Below, piece by piece: positions 1 through 9,407 of a stretch of 64,000 bases of DNA. Numbering within the stretch: position 1 is the first letter of the stretch; the number at the start of each line of letters is the position of its first letter. This DNA is from Gilvibacter sp. SZ-19. Lineage in GTDB: Bacteria; Bacteroidota; Bacteroidia; Flavobacteriales; Flavobacteriaceae. The DNA is taken from assembly GCF_002163875.1 (NCBI RefSeq), contig NZ_CP019333.1:2238864-2302863 (forward strand), in the 5' to 3' direction. The notes beneath the pieces are model-generated. The model saw nothing but the letters and a program-made list of their open reading frames with translations, was not told where the DNA came from and did no database searches. A program made the translations under genes and the position numbers.

Positions 1-2627
1 GTAAATATGTCAACGAAGCGGTGGAGGTTTTAAAGGCTGCGGACTTTGATCTGATCATATTAGAGACCTCTGGAATTGGACAAAGCGATACCGAGATCCT
101 AGAGCACTCAGACATTTCGCTCTATGTGATGACTCCAGAATTTGGAGCTGCAACACAGCTGGAAAAGATAGACATGCTCGACTTTGCCGATCTGGTGGCA
201 ATAAATAAGTTCGATAAGCGCGGCGCATTGGATGCGCTTCGCGATGTGAAAAAACAATATATGCGTAACCACAATCTGTGGGATACGCCACAAGAGCAAT
301 TGCCAGTCTACGGTACCATAGCCTCTCAGTTCAACGATCCGGGGATGAACACCTTGTATCGTAAAGTAATGGACACTTTGGTTGCCAAAACAGGGGCCGA
401 CCTTAAGAGTTCTTACGAAGTTACCGACGCCATGAGTGAGAAGATCTATGTGATCCCGCCGGCGCGTACACGTTACTTATCTGAGATCGCAGAGAACAAC
501 AGAGCTTATGATGAACGTGCTGCTGGGCAAGTTAGCACAGCTCAACAACTCTTTGGTATTTACAAGACCATTTGTTCGGTGCTAAATATAGATTCCGAAG
601 CGTGTTTCAAAGACGTACTGGGTAAAGGTGGGTTGAACGAAGATTATCTTACCGAAACCGTATCCGCAGAAAATGAAACCTTCTTAGGACTGCTGCGCAA
701 AGAGTTTGATCGTGTTAAAATGAATTTGGACCCTTATAACTGGGAACTGCTACTGCAATGGCCAGATAAGGTAGCTCGATATAAAGATCCTATTTATCGC
801 TTTAAAGTTCGTGACAAGGAAATTCAAATAGAGACGCATACCAAATCGCTGTCGCATTCAGATATCCCAAAAGTGGCTTTGCCTAAGTATACCGCCTGGG
901 GTGAGATCTTAGAATATGCCTTACAAGAGAATGTTCCGGGGGAGTTCCCTTATACTGCCGGTTTGTATCCCTTTAAGCGCACCGGAGAAGATCCGACGCG
1001 TATGTTTGCTGGAGAAGGAGGACCAGAGCGAACCAACAGACGTTTTCACTATGTTTCCCAGGGGATGCCTGCCAAGCGCCTTTCTACAGCCTTTGACTCC
1101 GTTACCTTATACGGCAATGACCCAGGACACCGACCAGACATTTATGGTAAGATCGGAAACTCCGGGGTGTCGATTTGCTGTTTAGACGACGCTAAAAAGC
1201 TTTACAGCGGATTCGACTTGAGCGACCCGATGACCTCCGTTAGTATGACCATAAACGGACCAGCGCCTATGTTGCTCGGTTTCTTTATGAACGCAGCTAT
1301 AGATCAGAACTGCGAGAAGTACATCAAAGCCGAAGGTCTGGAAGCAGAAATTGATAAAAAGATCAATGCCATCTACAAAGCCAAAGGGCAGCAGCGTCCG
1401 GTGTATCGCGGTGAGCTGCCAGAAGGCAATGACGGACTTGGGCTTATGTTATTGGGTGTTACCGGTGACGAAGTCTTGCCTAAAGACGTTTACCAGCGTA
1501 TTAAGGCAGAGACCTTACAACAAGTACGCGGTACGGTACAGGCCGATATTCTAAAAGAAGATCAAGCTCAGAATACCTGTATTTTCTCTACGGAGTTTGC
1601 CCTGCGACTTATGGGAGATGTGCAAGAGTACTTTATAGATCATAAAGTGCGCAACTTCTATTCGGTCTCTATTTCGGGTTACCATATTGCAGAAGCTGGA
1701 GCCAACCCTATTACTCAATTGGCCTTGACCTTGGCCAACGGCTTTACTTATGTGGAGTATTATTTGAGCCGAGGGATGGATATCAATAAGTTCGGGCCCA
1801 ACCTTTCGTTCTTCTTTAGCAATGGGATCGATCCGGAATACGCAGTGATAGGCCGTGTGGCAAGAAGAATTTGGGCTAAGGCGTTGAAACATAAATACGG
1901 CGCCAACCCAAGAGCGCAAATGCTCAAATATCACATTCAAACCTCTGGGCGTAGTCTGCACGCTCAAGAGATCGACTTCAACGATATTAGAACAACGCTG
2001 CAGGCCTTGTATGCTATCTACGACAACTGTAACTCGCTACACACCAACGCCTACGATGAAGCCATTACAACGCCTACAGAAGAAAGTGTACGTCGTGCCA
2101 TGGCTATCCAGCTTATCATCAACAAAGAATTGGGCCTAGCTAAGAATGAGAATCCGATACAAGGAGCTTATATCATTCAAGAGTTGACCAGCTTGGTTGA
2201 GGAGGCTGTTTTGGCAGAGTTTGATCGCATTACCGAAAGAGGTGGTGTTTTGGGCGCTATGGAAACCATGTATCAGCGCTCTAAGATCCAAGAGGAAAGC
2301 TTGTACTACGAGACCTTAAAGCACAATGGCGAGTTCCCTATCATTGGGGTGAATACCTTTTTGAGTAAGAAAGGATCTCCTACGGTACTTCCTGCGGAGG
2401 TGATCCGCGCCACAGAAGAAGAGAAGCAGCAGCAGATAGATACGCTGGAGTCATTACACGCTCGACATGCAGATATCTCAGAAGTATTGATCGCTGACCT
2501 GCAACAGGCTGCGGTGCAAAACCACAATATCTTTGAACAATTGATGGAAGTCTGTAAGCGTTGCTCCTTAGGACAGATCACTCAAGCCCTTTTTGAGGTC
2601 GGAGGACAGTACAGAAGAAATATGTAA
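1..2627 (+). CDS. icmF: Fused acyl-CoA mutase, IcmF type (5' end outside window)
   Basis: Adenosylcobalamin-dependent carbon-skeleton mutase fused to its own G-protein chaperone; IcmF enzymes interconvert isobutyryl-CoA and n-butyryl-CoA or related acyl-CoAs. The reading frame is open from base 3, so the gene starts upstream; a GTG at 21 is internal. About 874 residues are visible against roughly 1,100 for the family. The missing part should hold the B12-binding domain and the P-loop. What remains begins in the G domain (ETSGIGQ, then NKFDKRG as the guanine-specificity motif) and continues into the mutase barrel with [20 protein letters not shown] and [12 protein letters not shown], both typical of the fused family. 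The fusion class is secure. The substrate cannot be settled from the sequence; in this phylum the gene is often labelled methylmalonyl-CoA mutase family. Confidence 0.93.
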   Translation, partial: KYVNEAVEVLKAADFDLIILETSGIGQSDTEILEHSDISLYVMTPEFGAATQLEKIDMLDFADLVAINKFDKRGALDALRDVKKQYMRNHNLWDTPQEQLPVYGTIASQFNDPGMNTLYRKVMDTLVAKTGADLKSSYEVTDAMSEKIYVIPPARTRYLSEIAENNRAYDERAAGQVSTAQQLFGIYKTICSVLNIDSEACFKDVLGKGGLNEDYLTETVSAENETFLGLLRKEFDRVKMNLDPYNWELLLQWPDKVARYKDPIYRFKVRDKEIQIETHTKSLSHSDIPKVALPKYTAWGEILEYALQENVPGEFPYTAGLYPFKRTGEDPTRMFAGEGGPERTNRRFHYVSQGMPAKRLSTAFDSVTLYGNDPGHRPDIYGKIGNSGVSICCLDDAKKLYSGFDLSDPMTSVSMTINGPAPMLLGFFMNAAIDQNCEKYIKAEGLEAEIDKKINAIYKAKGQQRPVYRGELPEGNDGLGLMLLGVTGDEVLPKDVYQRIKAETLQQVRGTVQADILKEDQAQNTCIFSTEFALRLMGDVQEYFIDHKVRNFYSVSISGYHIAEAGANPITQLALTLANGFTYVEYYLSRGMDINKFGPNLSFFFSNGIDPEYAVIGRVARRIWAKALKHKYGANPRAQMLKYHIQTSGRSLHAQEIDFNDIRTTLQALYAIYDNCNSLHTNAYDEAITTPTEESVRRAMAIQLIINKELGLAKNENPIQGAYIIQELTSLVEEAVLAEFDRITERGGVLGAMETMYQRSKIQEESLYYETLKHNGEFPIIGVNTFLSKKGSPTVLPAEVIRATEEEKQQQIDTLESLHARHADISEVLIADLQQAAVQNHNIFEQLMEVCKRCSLGQITQALFEVGGQYRRNM

Positions 2628-2634
2628 TGGAGTT

Positions 2635-3018
2635 TTACAGCGTAAGCATCCAGTTGCGTTGCAACTTCTTGAATTTGCGCAATTCCTTTCTTAAGATCGA
2701 GACGAATTCGGCTCCATTACTGTTGCTTCGCTCTAAGCGTTGACAGTTCGTGTAAAGCTTGTTCGTTAAGCGATTCAAGGAATCGGCATGCTGGTGTTTT
2801 TTGTCGCGCTCTAGTTGTTGTTCGGCCTTGAGAATTTCTGGGGCCAAACAAACAGATTGCTGCACAATATCACCTGTAAAATAGATATGCGGATTCTCAT
2901 TTCCGGACGGACTTAGTTCGGCAAGGTCATCGACCAAGTAGTCCGAAATTCTTCGGGATAAGGAGAAAATCTCCAAAGCCTTTTGATATATAGGCGATGA
3001 GGGAACTGTTGAATACAT
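2635..3018 (-). CDS. Hypothetical helical protein
   Basis: I do not recognise the 127-residue product. It has no signal peptide or membrane segment. It looks largely alpha-helical, with a charged middle rich in Gln, Glu and Lys and a basic C-terminus (RKELRKFKKLQRN). It lies tail to tail with the mutase gene, 7 bases apart, and is divergent from the Lrp-type regulator. The ATG at 3018 is the first start. The absence of a long competing frame and typical codon use make it a likely real gene, perhaps a four-helix-bundle type protein, but that is only an impression of its helix pattern. Confidence 0.7.
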   Translation of the reverse strand: MYSTVPSSPIYQKALEIFSLSRRISDYLVDDLAELSPSGNENPHIYFTGDIVQQSVCLAPEILKAEQQLERDKKHQHADSLNRLTNKLYTNCQRLERSNSNGAEFVSILRKELRKFKKLQRNWMLTL

Positions 3019-3101
3019 AGCAATTGTAATGATAGTTCATCAAAACACTCAAAGTTACTTAGATATTAGGGGAGTATTCTATAAGATTTAAAGTTTTAAT
3101 G

Positions 3102-3109
3102 TAATTTTG
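3102..3109 (+). promoter_or_regulatory. Promoter -7 box for the Lrp-type gene
   Basis: TAATTTTG matches the Bacteroidota -7 consensus TAnnTTTG exactly. It lies 39 bases before the ATG at 3149. No clear TTG is seen about 19 bases upstream, so the -33 element is weak or the promoter needs help. Confidence 0.5.
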
Positions 3110-3148
3110 CTTAATAATTTTAATTTTATAGTGTAAAAAACTACTGAA

Positions 3149-3592
3149 ATGAAGATGGACACCCTTAATTGGAAGATACTCAAGTGTTTGCAAGACAACG
3201 CGAGACAGTCTAATGCCGAGATCGGAAGGCAGGTTGGGATCACTTCTCCGGCCGTTGCAGAGCGGATCAGAAAGATGGAAGATGCAGGTATCATTAACGG
3301 CTATTACGCGAATCTTTCCTCTTTAGAAATGGGGTATCAACTCAAAGCGATAATTACGTTGAGAGCATTTATGGGGAAACTCAAACCTTTTTTAGAAAAA
3401 GTAAAGACCTTTAACGAAGTTGTGAACTGTTATCGCATTACGGGAAATGAGAACATCGTGATGGAAGTGGTCTTAAAAAACCAATTGCATTTAGAGAGCT
3501 TTATCGATCAACTCATTATTTACGGTGAGACCAAGACACAGATAGTCCTATCTAATGTGATCAAGAATGCGCCGATCCAAAAGTTGAATTAA
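3149..3592 (+). CDS. Lrp/AsnC family transcriptional regulator
   Basis: DNA-binding regulator of the leucine-responsive family; members sense amino acids or related small molecules and form dimers and octamers. The 147 residues have the family layout: an N-terminal winged helix-turn-helix (about residues 5-55, with LQDNARQSNAEIGRQVGIT and then SPAVAERIRKMEDAGII) and a C-terminal RAM ligand-binding domain (about 65-145). The length is standard. The start at 3149 gives the usual short run before DTLNWKIL. It overlaps the end of the convergent DJ-1-type gene by 4 bases. Its target genes and ligand cannot be read from the sequence. Confidence 0.93.
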   Translation: MKMDTLNWKILKCLQDNARQSNAEIGRQVGITSPAVAERIRKMEDAGIINGYYANLSSLEMGYQLKAIITLRAFMGKLKPFLEKVKTFNEVVNCYRITGNENIVMEVVLKNQLHLESFIDQLIIYGETKTQIVLSNVIKNAPIQKLN

Positions 3593-4335
3593 TCGACTAT
3601 ATTTACATGAGGAACCTCGTCTAGGTTCCAATCTATGACCAAACCTTGGGCCAAACGCCTGGCTACCTCTTTACCGTAGAGCAACTCCGCAGTAAACAAT
3701 GCAGCTTCAAAACTCTTTGCACCTCCTGCTGAGGTGATAAAGCGGTTGTGGCGCACAAAAAGTACATCTTCACGCACGTCCAAGTTCGGAAACATTTCTT
3801 TGTATTTCTGAATGTCTGATGGAAAAGTAGTTGAAGCCAATCCATCTAAGAGCCCGGCTTTGGCCAGTACAAAAGCACCGTCACAATGAGAAGTGACAAA
3901 CATGGCCTTGTCTGCTACTTCTTTGACCCAATTGAGCATGGCTGTATCTTCCAAGTCGCTATCCAAATGATGTTCTGCACTTGGAATAACCAAGATATCG
4001 ATCTTGGGAATCTCATCGCTTAGATAGTTGTAATCTGGAATGATACGAACGCCTTCAAAAGTGGTAATAGGATCGTCTGTATTGGCCACAGTGAAAACAT
4101 TCATCGCCTTAATGCTGTCGCGATAAATGGTGTGCTGAAATATGTCAAATGGCGCCGTAAATTCCGTGTTGTAAGTGCCATCCATGATCAAAAATCCTAC
4201 GTTGTATCGCAGCGGATTTATAGGCGGAAAGGTCTTGGTTGTTTCCAGTTCTACGGTGCCTAAACTACCTGTTTGCTGCTTTTTGCAACCGTTTAAACTC
4301 AGCAGTAAGACAAAAAAGATCAGCCAGTATTTCAT
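3589..4335 (-). CDS. DJ-1/PfpI family lipoprotein
   Basis: Member of the glutamine-amidotransferase-like DJ-1/PfpI fold, anchored as a lipoprotein. The start is placed at the ATG at 4335 and not further upstream because the product then begins with a clean lipoprotein signal (hydrophobic run followed by LSLNGC, Cys at about residue 17). The nucleophile-elbow cysteine is seen in VTSHCDGAFVLAKAG, as in AraC-type regulators' DJ-1 domains, but no helix-turn-helix follows (248 residues in all). It lies 16 bases after the MFS transporter gene and is probably cotranscribed with it. Function unknown; possible roles are ligand binding, glyoxalase-like or amidase activity. Confidence 0.85.
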   Translation of the reverse strand: MKYWLIFFVLLLSLNGCKKQQTGSLGTVELETTKTFPPINPLRYNVGFLIMDGTYNTEFTAPFDIFQHTIYRDSIKAMNVFTVANTDDPITTFEGVRIIPDYNYLSDEIPKIDILVIPSAEHHLDSDLEDTAMLNWVKEVADKAMFVTSHCDGAFVLAKAGLLDGLASTTFPSDIQKYKEMFPNLDVREDVLFVRHNRFITSAGGAKSFEAALFTAELLYGKEVARRLAQGLVIDWNLDEVPHVNIVD

Positions 4336-4351
4336 CTGATTAAGAATTTTA

Positions 4352-5587
4352 TTAAGCCTCTTTGTTCGATTGAATAAAGGTAACGGATTGCTTCCAAACC
4401 TTATGCATTCTATCACAGATCAGCGCAATGATCATCAAACCAATTCCAAAGATGTTAAAGGTCATACCAAAACCGAGGCGGTCTGCCATGTTCATGCCGG
4501 TATTATGTCCAAAAACATGCGAAAAACTCCAGCTCATGCTGTACATGCCCATATAGCTGCCCTTGCGGCCTTGAGGCGACAATTCTAAAGCAAGTGCGTT
4601 AGAAAAAGGCGATTCTATCATTTCTCCTATGGTCATGAGTATCATCCCCACGATCAGAAGTCCAAAGTGATGTCCAATGTTCAGCACCAAGAAACTTGCT
4701 GCTAAGAATAAGGTACCGATAGCCACTAAACGCGCTTTCGAGATCTTACTGCGCTCCAACCAGCCAACCAATGGCATTTCGGTGAGCACGATCATGGCTC
4801 CGTTTAAGAACAAGATCCAGCCAATGACATCTTCGCTGAGGTTGTAGATCTTTTCGTAATAGATGGGCACCAAAGAAAAGTACTGTACAAATACTATTGC
4901 GATGAGCATCATCAGTAAAAAGAAGATCAAAAACGGCCGGTTTCTCAAGGGAGGAGCTCCGTGTTTTATCATGGCCTTGCGCTCTGCTTTAGTGGGTGCT
5001 TTCACCGCTTTTAAACTCAGGAGCATTACCCCTGCGGCTATCATACAGCTTACGCCATCTATCCAGAATATAGCCTTGTAACCTGCCGTTGCTATGATGA
5101 TCCCACCAACGAGCGGTCCAATGGAAAAACCCAGGTTTATGGCGAGTCGAATCAAGGCAATTGCGCGTGTCACGGTCTGTGGTGTACTATAAGCTTCTGC
5201 TGCTACAAAAATTGCAGGTCGGTAGGCATCTACCAAAAACATCACAACGAATATGGCCGAACAAACGCCATAAAAACCAGAGGCCCATTGCAAACTAATG
5301 AAGCCCAATCCGCCTAGAAGTAAACTCAAAACAACCACATTGTAGTAACCAATAATATCTGTGATTCTCCCGCCGACATAGGTGCCCAAAACGGAGCCTA
5401 AACCGTAGCAGGTCATAATCCAACCTACTTGGGCAAAGCTAAAATTCAGTTCTTTCATCAGATACAAGGACAAAAAGGGAATCACCATGGCCCCTGTTCT
5501 GTTGATCAAGGTCACCAAAGACAGCATCCAGATCTCTTTGGAGAGTCCTCTGAAGTTTTCGAGATAGTTTTGATACAGTGTTTTCAC
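4352..5587 (-). CDS. MFS transporter
   Basis: Major facilitator superfamily carrier of about 411 residues with twelve predicted membrane segments. Typical features include LINRTGAMVIPFLSLYL in the first helix, GGRITDIIGYY in the loop between helices 2 and 3, and a long central cytoplasmic loop (KAPTKAERKAMIKHG). The substrate is not evident; the subgroup is often annotated as multidrug efflux. The start was set at GTG 5587. An upstream TTG at 5596 lies inside the T-run of a hairpin and is unlikely. The DJ-1-type lipoprotein gene follows at 16 bases. The leader contains a hairpin with a T-run only 7 bases before the start, which may be an attenuator or the end of the upstream fluoride-channel transcript. 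Confidence 0.88.
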   Translation of the reverse strand: MKTLYQNYLENFRGLSKEIWMLSLVTLINRTGAMVIPFLSLYLMKELNFSFAQVGWIMTCYGLGSVLGTYVGGRITDIIGYYNVVVLSLLLGGLGFISLQWASGFYGVCSAIFVVMFLVDAYRPAIFVAAEAYSTPQTVTRAIALIRLAINLGFSIGPLVGGIIIATAGYKAIFWIDGVSCMIAAGVMLLSLKAVKAPTKAERKAMIKHGAPPLRNRPFLIFFLLMMLIAIVFVQYFSLVPIYYEKIYNLSEDVIGWILFLNGAMIVLTEMPLVGWLERSKISKARLVAIGTLFLAASFLVLNIGHHFGLLIVGMILMTIGEMIESPFSNALALELSPQGRKGSYMGMYSMSWSFSHVFGHNTGMNMADRLGFGMTFNIFGIGLMIIALICDRMHKVWKQSVTFIQSNKEA

Positions 5588-5594
5588 TTTTGGC

Positions 5595-5626
5595 AAAAAA
5601 AAACGTCCAGGTTATTCAACTGGACG
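5595..5626 (-). terminator. Intrinsic terminator or attenuator just before the MFS gene
   Basis: Read on the minus strand, CGTCCAG, a 9-base loop and CTGGACG form a 7-bp stem followed by nine T. The T-run ends 7 bases before the MFS start codon, so there is no room for a promoter in between. It either ends the transcript from the crcB gene or attenuates MFS expression. Confidence 0.7.
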
Positions 5627-5655
5627 CTCGTTATAATAGGTTTAAATTTCGCTCA

Positions 5656-5724
5656 TTAATACACAGCCTCCGTTTGGTCATAAGACCAGTTCCCGTTTTT
5701 ATATTGGACTGCGGTACAAATCAT
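5656..5724 (-). CDS. Possible 22-residue leader peptide
   Basis: A short frame starts at ATG 5724 and ends at TAA 5656, between crcB and the MFS gene. It begins MICTAVQYKNG and ends TEAVY, a non-repetitive and soluble composition. A small hairpin (5675-5688, TGGTC/GACCA) lies within it, and the 7-bp terminator-like hairpin lies 29 bases downstream. This layout (short frame, hairpin, terminator, exporter gene) resembles an attenuation leader. A frame of 22 codons can arise by chance, so this is only a candidate. Confidence 0.25.
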   Translation of the reverse strand: MICTAVQYKNGNWSYDQTEAVY

Positions 5725-5778
5725 TTCGATTCTAATTTGAGGTAAAGCTACAATATTTAATTCAATGGTAAACGGCTC

Positions 5779-6159
5779 TTAAGAATTTATTCCGATGCGA
5801 CTCAGCCAGATTCCCACAGCCACAGCGAGGACTCCAATAAGTAAACTACCTGCCATATAGGCCACAAAAGCTGCAAACTGCCCGTTCTTTAAGAATTGTT
5901 GTCCTTCTAAGGCGTAGGTGGAAAAAGTGGTGAAACCGCCACAAAATCCTACTGTCCAGAGCCAAAGTTGGTTCTGGTCTATCCAGCCATAACGATTGCT
6001 GGCTCCTAAAAGCAAGCCTATCAGCAAACAGCCCAACATATTTACAGAAAAGGTTCCCCAAAAGCTAGACAAGTTCTGGTCTGCTATCAGTTTACCCACC
6101 AAATAGCGGCAGGCGCTACCTAATCCTCCGCCTAAAAACACCAACAGTACTGCCTTCAT
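5779..6159 (-). CDS. crcB: Fluoride efflux channel CrcB/Fluc
   Basis: Fluoride-specific channel of the inner membrane that lowers cytoplasmic fluoride. The 126-residue product has four hydrophobic helices and the family motifs GGGLGSACRYL in helix 1, and GFCGGFTTFSTYALE, which includes the central cation site and the Phe and Ser/Thr residues lining the pore. The start at ATG 6159 overlaps the stop of the preceding SRPBCC gene by one base (TAATG), which indicates translational coupling. A single gene copy implies a homodimer. No fluoride riboswitch was recognised upstream. Confidence 0.93.
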   Translation of the reverse strand: MKAVLLVFLGGGLGSACRYLVGKLIADQNLSSFWGTFSVNMLGCLLIGLLLGASNRYGWIDQNQLWLWTVGFCGGFTTFSTYALEGQQFLKNGQFAAFVAYMAGSLLIGVLAVAVGIWLSRIGINS

Positions 6160-7220
6160 TAATTGATGGTTTGTGTAGGCGTAATTATTGGAACATAGAT
6201 CTCGGTGAGCCAATTGGCCGGATTGGGTTCTAGCCCCGGATCAGAAGTGTATACCTCAAATTCTGGTTGCTCCGGATCTAAGACCAGCGCTTTTTCTTCA
6301 ATATAGGTATAGGCCGCCTGATATGCGGCATCAAGATGGTCGTAATTGCCTTTTAGGGTGGTTTTCACAGCCGTTAGTGGCTCCATATAGCCGCAGAGCA
6401 CTTTACTGTCTAATGCGGTATTGATCCGCTCTTTAACTGGAATGGCTGCAGAGAAGATCACCGTACCAGCCTCAGCATTCATCTGATGAAAAATAGTAAA
6501 AGGCGCACCACTTTGTTGAATATTGTTGGATTGCATATAAGCCATTACTTCGCCGAGCATGGGGCCCATTTTAAGCGCGCGACCTGCTTTGGTTGCCGAT
6601 TCGGTCACATACATATAGTAACCCCCACCATATTCCACAATACCGTCGAAATTGACAGAGAACTTAGCCATCTGCGTTTGAATATAGTTCTCCATGTTTT
6701 CCAGACCTTTTTCGTACATGGTCTTGGTAGCGTCTTCAAAAGATCCAGATTGAAAGGCCATAAACACCTTTTCCATTAGGCCAAGTTCTCCCTTCATGCC
6801 CCAGGTTACGCTGGTGGTATTGTTATCTCCCGGTTCAAAACGCCAATACACATCAGACGTACTTGCTCCTAAAGGAGAGTTAAAGGTGATCTTTTGATCT
6901 ATAGATTGCTGCTCCACAACAGCGACAGTTTGCATATTGCCGTTGCCAACTTCGGGGTGATCGCTTGTCCATGAATAGGCAGCGCCTAAACCTTGTATGG
7001 TGTCGCTATAACTGATCTGTATGTTAGGGTCGGTTTCCATCCAAGGACCCCATTCTGCCCAGGTCTGGTAGTTGTCGGCAGTTTGGAAAGCCAAGGCTTG
7101 CGGAACCTGAAGATCTTTGGTTACCGCTACGTCGAACTTACCATCTTGAGCACCAAAGTAAACCGCTCCGGCTACCAGGACGACCAGGATCAGCAAAAAC
7201 AAATACTTTAAAAACTTCAT
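6159..7220 (-). CDS. SRPBCC plus GyrI-like effector-binding protein
   Basis: Two ligand-binding folds in one chain of 353 residues. An N-terminal membrane anchor or uncleaved signal (about residues 3-24) is followed by an SRPBCC/polyketide-cyclase-like domain (about 30-165, with YQTWAEWGPWMETDP and SVTWGMKGELG) and a GyrI-like effector-binding domain (about 195-345). There is no DNA-binding region, so it is not a transcription factor like AraC relatives with GyrI domains. It probably faces the periplasm or stays membrane-attached. It is translationally coupled to crcB. The ligand is unknown. Confidence 0.8.
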   Translation of the reverse strand: MKFLKYLFLLILVVLVAGAVYFGAQDGKFDVAVTKDLQVPQALAFQTADNYQTWAEWGPWMETDPNIQISYSDTIQGLGAAYSWTSDHPEVGNGNMQTVAVVEQQSIDQKITFNSPLGASTSDVYWRFEPGDNNTTSVTWGMKGELGLMEKVFMAFQSGSFEDATKTMYEKGLENMENYIQTQMAKFSVNFDGIVEYGGGYYMYVTESATKAGRALKMGPMLGEVMAYMQSNNIQQSGAPFTIFHQMNAEAGTVIFSAAIPVKERINTALDSKVLCGYMEPLTAVKTTLKGNYDHLDAAYQAAYTYIEEKALVLDPEQPEFEVYTSDPGLEPNPANWLTEIYVPIITPTQTIN

Positions 7221-7275
7221 GCTTTATAGCTGTTGATGAGCCCCTAAGATATCAAATTCACAGGGATTATTTTGC

Positions 7276-7283
7276 TACATTTG
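7276..7283 (+). promoter_or_regulatory. Promoter -7 box for the DPP III gene
   Basis: TACATTTG fits TAnnTTTG exactly and lies 23 bases before the ATG at 7307. No good TTG is found at the -33 position. Confidence 0.5.
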
Positions 7284-7306
7284 CGCATATCTAAACAAAC
7301 TAAATT

Positions 7307-9334
7307 ATGAACATTAAATACCTTTTGGCGGGATTCTTTTTGAGTTTTACTCTTTGGTCTTGCCAGGAATCTGCCAGTGATTCCAACGAGGATCTAGCAA
7401 CAAAGGCAGTAGAGCAGGAGTTTCAATATCAGATAGATCAGTTTGCAGATCTGAAGATCTTGCGCTATAAAATTGACGGCTGGGACGATTTGACCTTGAA
7501 AGAGCAAAAGCTGGTTTACTACTTAACTCAAGCTGGTTTGGCAGGACGTGATATCATGTGGGCGCAGAACTACCGTCACAACTTGGCCATTCGCGCTGCT
7601 CTAGAGAACATTTATACTACCTATTCTGGAGATAAGAGCACAGACAATTGGAAGGCTTTTGAAGTGTACTTAAAGCGAGTTTGGTTCTCCAACGGGATCC
7701 ACCACCATTATTCGAACGATAAATTACAGCCAGGTTTTGACGCTGCTTACTTAGAAGAATTGATGGCTGCAACCAATACCTCTTTAGAAACAGAAGCTTT
7801 CGAAGTGATCTTTAATGATGCGGATGCTAAAAAGGTCAACCTGAGTAAGGATGCAGACATTGTATTGGAAAGTGCGATCAACTTTTACGGACCTGACGTG
7901 ACCGAGGCAGAAGTAGAAGCATTTTACAGTGCTATCGAGGTAGATGCAGACGAACCCATTGAAGTTGGACTCAATACGCGTCTGGTAAAAGAGAACGGAA
8001 AACTCGTAGAGCAAGTCTATAAAAGTGGTGGCATGTACGGTGCAGCTATTGACGAGATCATCAAGTGGTTGGAATTGGCTCAAGGAGTTGCGGAAAACGA
8101 AAATCAAGCCAAAGCCCTTGGCCTATTGATCGAGTACTACAAAACAGGAAGTCTGGACACTTGGGATGATTATGCTGTAGCTTGGGTAAACTCTACCGAA
8201 GGTAATATCGATTGGATCAACGGATTCATCGAGGTGTATAACGATCCGAAGGGATATAAGGGATCTTATGAGACCATCGTAGAGATCAAGGACTTTGATA
8301 TGTCTAAGAAGATGGCTGTGCTTTCTAAAGAAGCCCAATGGTTCGAGGACAATTCTCCACTTATGGACGAGCACAAAAAGGACAACGTGACCGGAGTTTC
8401 ATACAAGACGGTGAACGTGGCAGGAGAGGCTGGAGATGCTTCCCCATCTACGCCAATTGGAGTTAACCTTCCGAACAATAACTGGATCCGTCAGAAGCAT
8501 GGAAGCAAGTCGGTGTCTTTAGGTAATATCATTAATTCTTATGCCAACGCTGGAAGCACTGGCCGCTTAAAGGAATTCGCTTACGACTCTTTGGAGATCG
8601 AATTGGAAACCGAGTATGGGCAGTTGGCAGATAAGTTGCACACAGCACTGCACGAAGTAGTGGGGCACGCCTCTGGACAGATCAACCCAGGAGTCGGAAC
8701 TCCAAAGGAAACCTTGAAAAGTTACAAATCGACCATAGAAGAAGGTCGTGCAGATCTTTTTGGACTGTACTACCTTATGGATCCTAAACTGCAAGAGCTC
8801 GGCTTAGTAGAAGACTGGGAAAAAACAGGAATGGCTGCTTATGACGGCTATATCCGCAACGGATTGGTAAGCCAATTGGTACGCTTGGAGCTTGGAGCTG
8901 ATGTAGAAGAGGCGCATATGCGTAACCGCCAATGGGTGAGTGCCTGGGCTTATGAGCAAGGGCAAGCGGACAATGTGATCGAGAAGATTGTAAAAGATGG
9001 TAAAACCTATTACAACATCAACGATTACCAAAAGCTACGGGAGATCTTTGGGCGTTTGCTTCGTGAGACGCAGCGCATTACTTCAGAAGGAGATTATGAA
9101 GCTGCCAAAGCCTTGGTAGAGGACTACGGTGTTAAAGTAGATCAAGACCTTCATAAAGAGGTTCTAGACCGTAACAGCAAGTTTACTGCAGCACCATATG
9201 GTGGTTTTGTGAATCCGGAGATCGTTCCTGTAATGGACGACAATGGTGAGATCACTGGTTTTGAAGTGGTACAGCCAGAGAGTTTTGTTTCGCAAATGGT
9301 AGACTATGCAAAGCGTTATAGCTTCTTGAAGTAG
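7307..9334 (+). CDS. Dipeptidyl-peptidase III (family M49), lipoprotein
   Basis: Zinc metallopeptidase that releases dipeptides from the N-terminus of peptides. The 675 residues begin with a lipoprotein signal ending in LWSCQ (Cys about 19), so it is anchored in the cell envelope. The zinc motif HEVVGH is at about 449-454 and the second motif EEGRAD at about 478-483; together they define M49. The length agrees with Bacteroides M49 enzymes. Flavobacterial copies are sometimes mislabelled dihydrofolate reductase; nothing here supports that. It stands alone between a divergent gene and a strong bidirectional terminator. The probable role is uptake and turnover of peptides in the periplasm. Confidence 0.93.
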   Translation: MNIKYLLAGFFLSFTLWSCQESASDSNEDLATKAVEQEFQYQIDQFADLKILRYKIDGWDDLTLKEQKLVYYLTQAGLAGRDIMWAQNYRHNLAIRAALENIYTTYSGDKSTDNWKAFEVYLKRVWFSNGIHHHYSNDKLQPGFDAAYLEELMAATNTSLETEAFEVIFNDADAKKVNLSKDADIVLESAINFYGPDVTEAEVEAFYSAIEVDADEPIEVGLNTRLVKENGKLVEQVYKSGGMYGAAIDEIIKWLELAQGVAENENQAKALGLLIEYYKTGSLDTWDDYAVAWVNSTEGNIDWINGFIEVYNDPKGYKGSYETIVEIKDFDMSKKMAVLSKEAQWFEDNSPLMDEHKKDNVTGVSYKTVNVAGEAGDASPSTPIGVNLPNNNWIRQKHGSKSVSLGNIINSYANAGSTGRLKEFAYDSLEIELETEYGQLADKLHTALHEVVGHASGQINPGVGTPKETLKSYKSTIEEGRADLFGLYYLMDPKLQELGLVEDWEKTGMAAYDGYIRNGLVSQLVRLELGADVEEAHMRNRQWVSAWAYEQGQADNVIEKIVKDGKTYYNINDYQKLREIFGRLLRETQRITSEGDYEAAKALVEDYGVKVDQDLHKEVLDRNSKFTAAPYGGFVNPEIVPVMDDNGEITGFEVVQPESFVSQMVDYAKRYSFLK

Positions 9335-9350
9335 ACTAAGAGAAATCTAT

Positions 9351-9391
9351 AAAAAAACCTCCCGAACTTTATGGTGCCGGGAGGTTTTTTT
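9351..9391. terminator. Bidirectional intrinsic terminator
   Basis: A 9-bp stem (AACCTCCCG/CGGGAGGTT) with a 13-base loop is flanked by an A-run on the left and a T-run on the right. It lies between the convergent M49 gene and the secreted-protein gene and can end both transcripts. Confidence 0.92.
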
Positions 9392-9407
9392 ATGTTTTAA
9401 AGTGTGG

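Noticed and set aside
1551-1967. Minus-strand frame of 138 codons inside the mutase gene
   Set aside because: Shadow of a conserved coding sequence.
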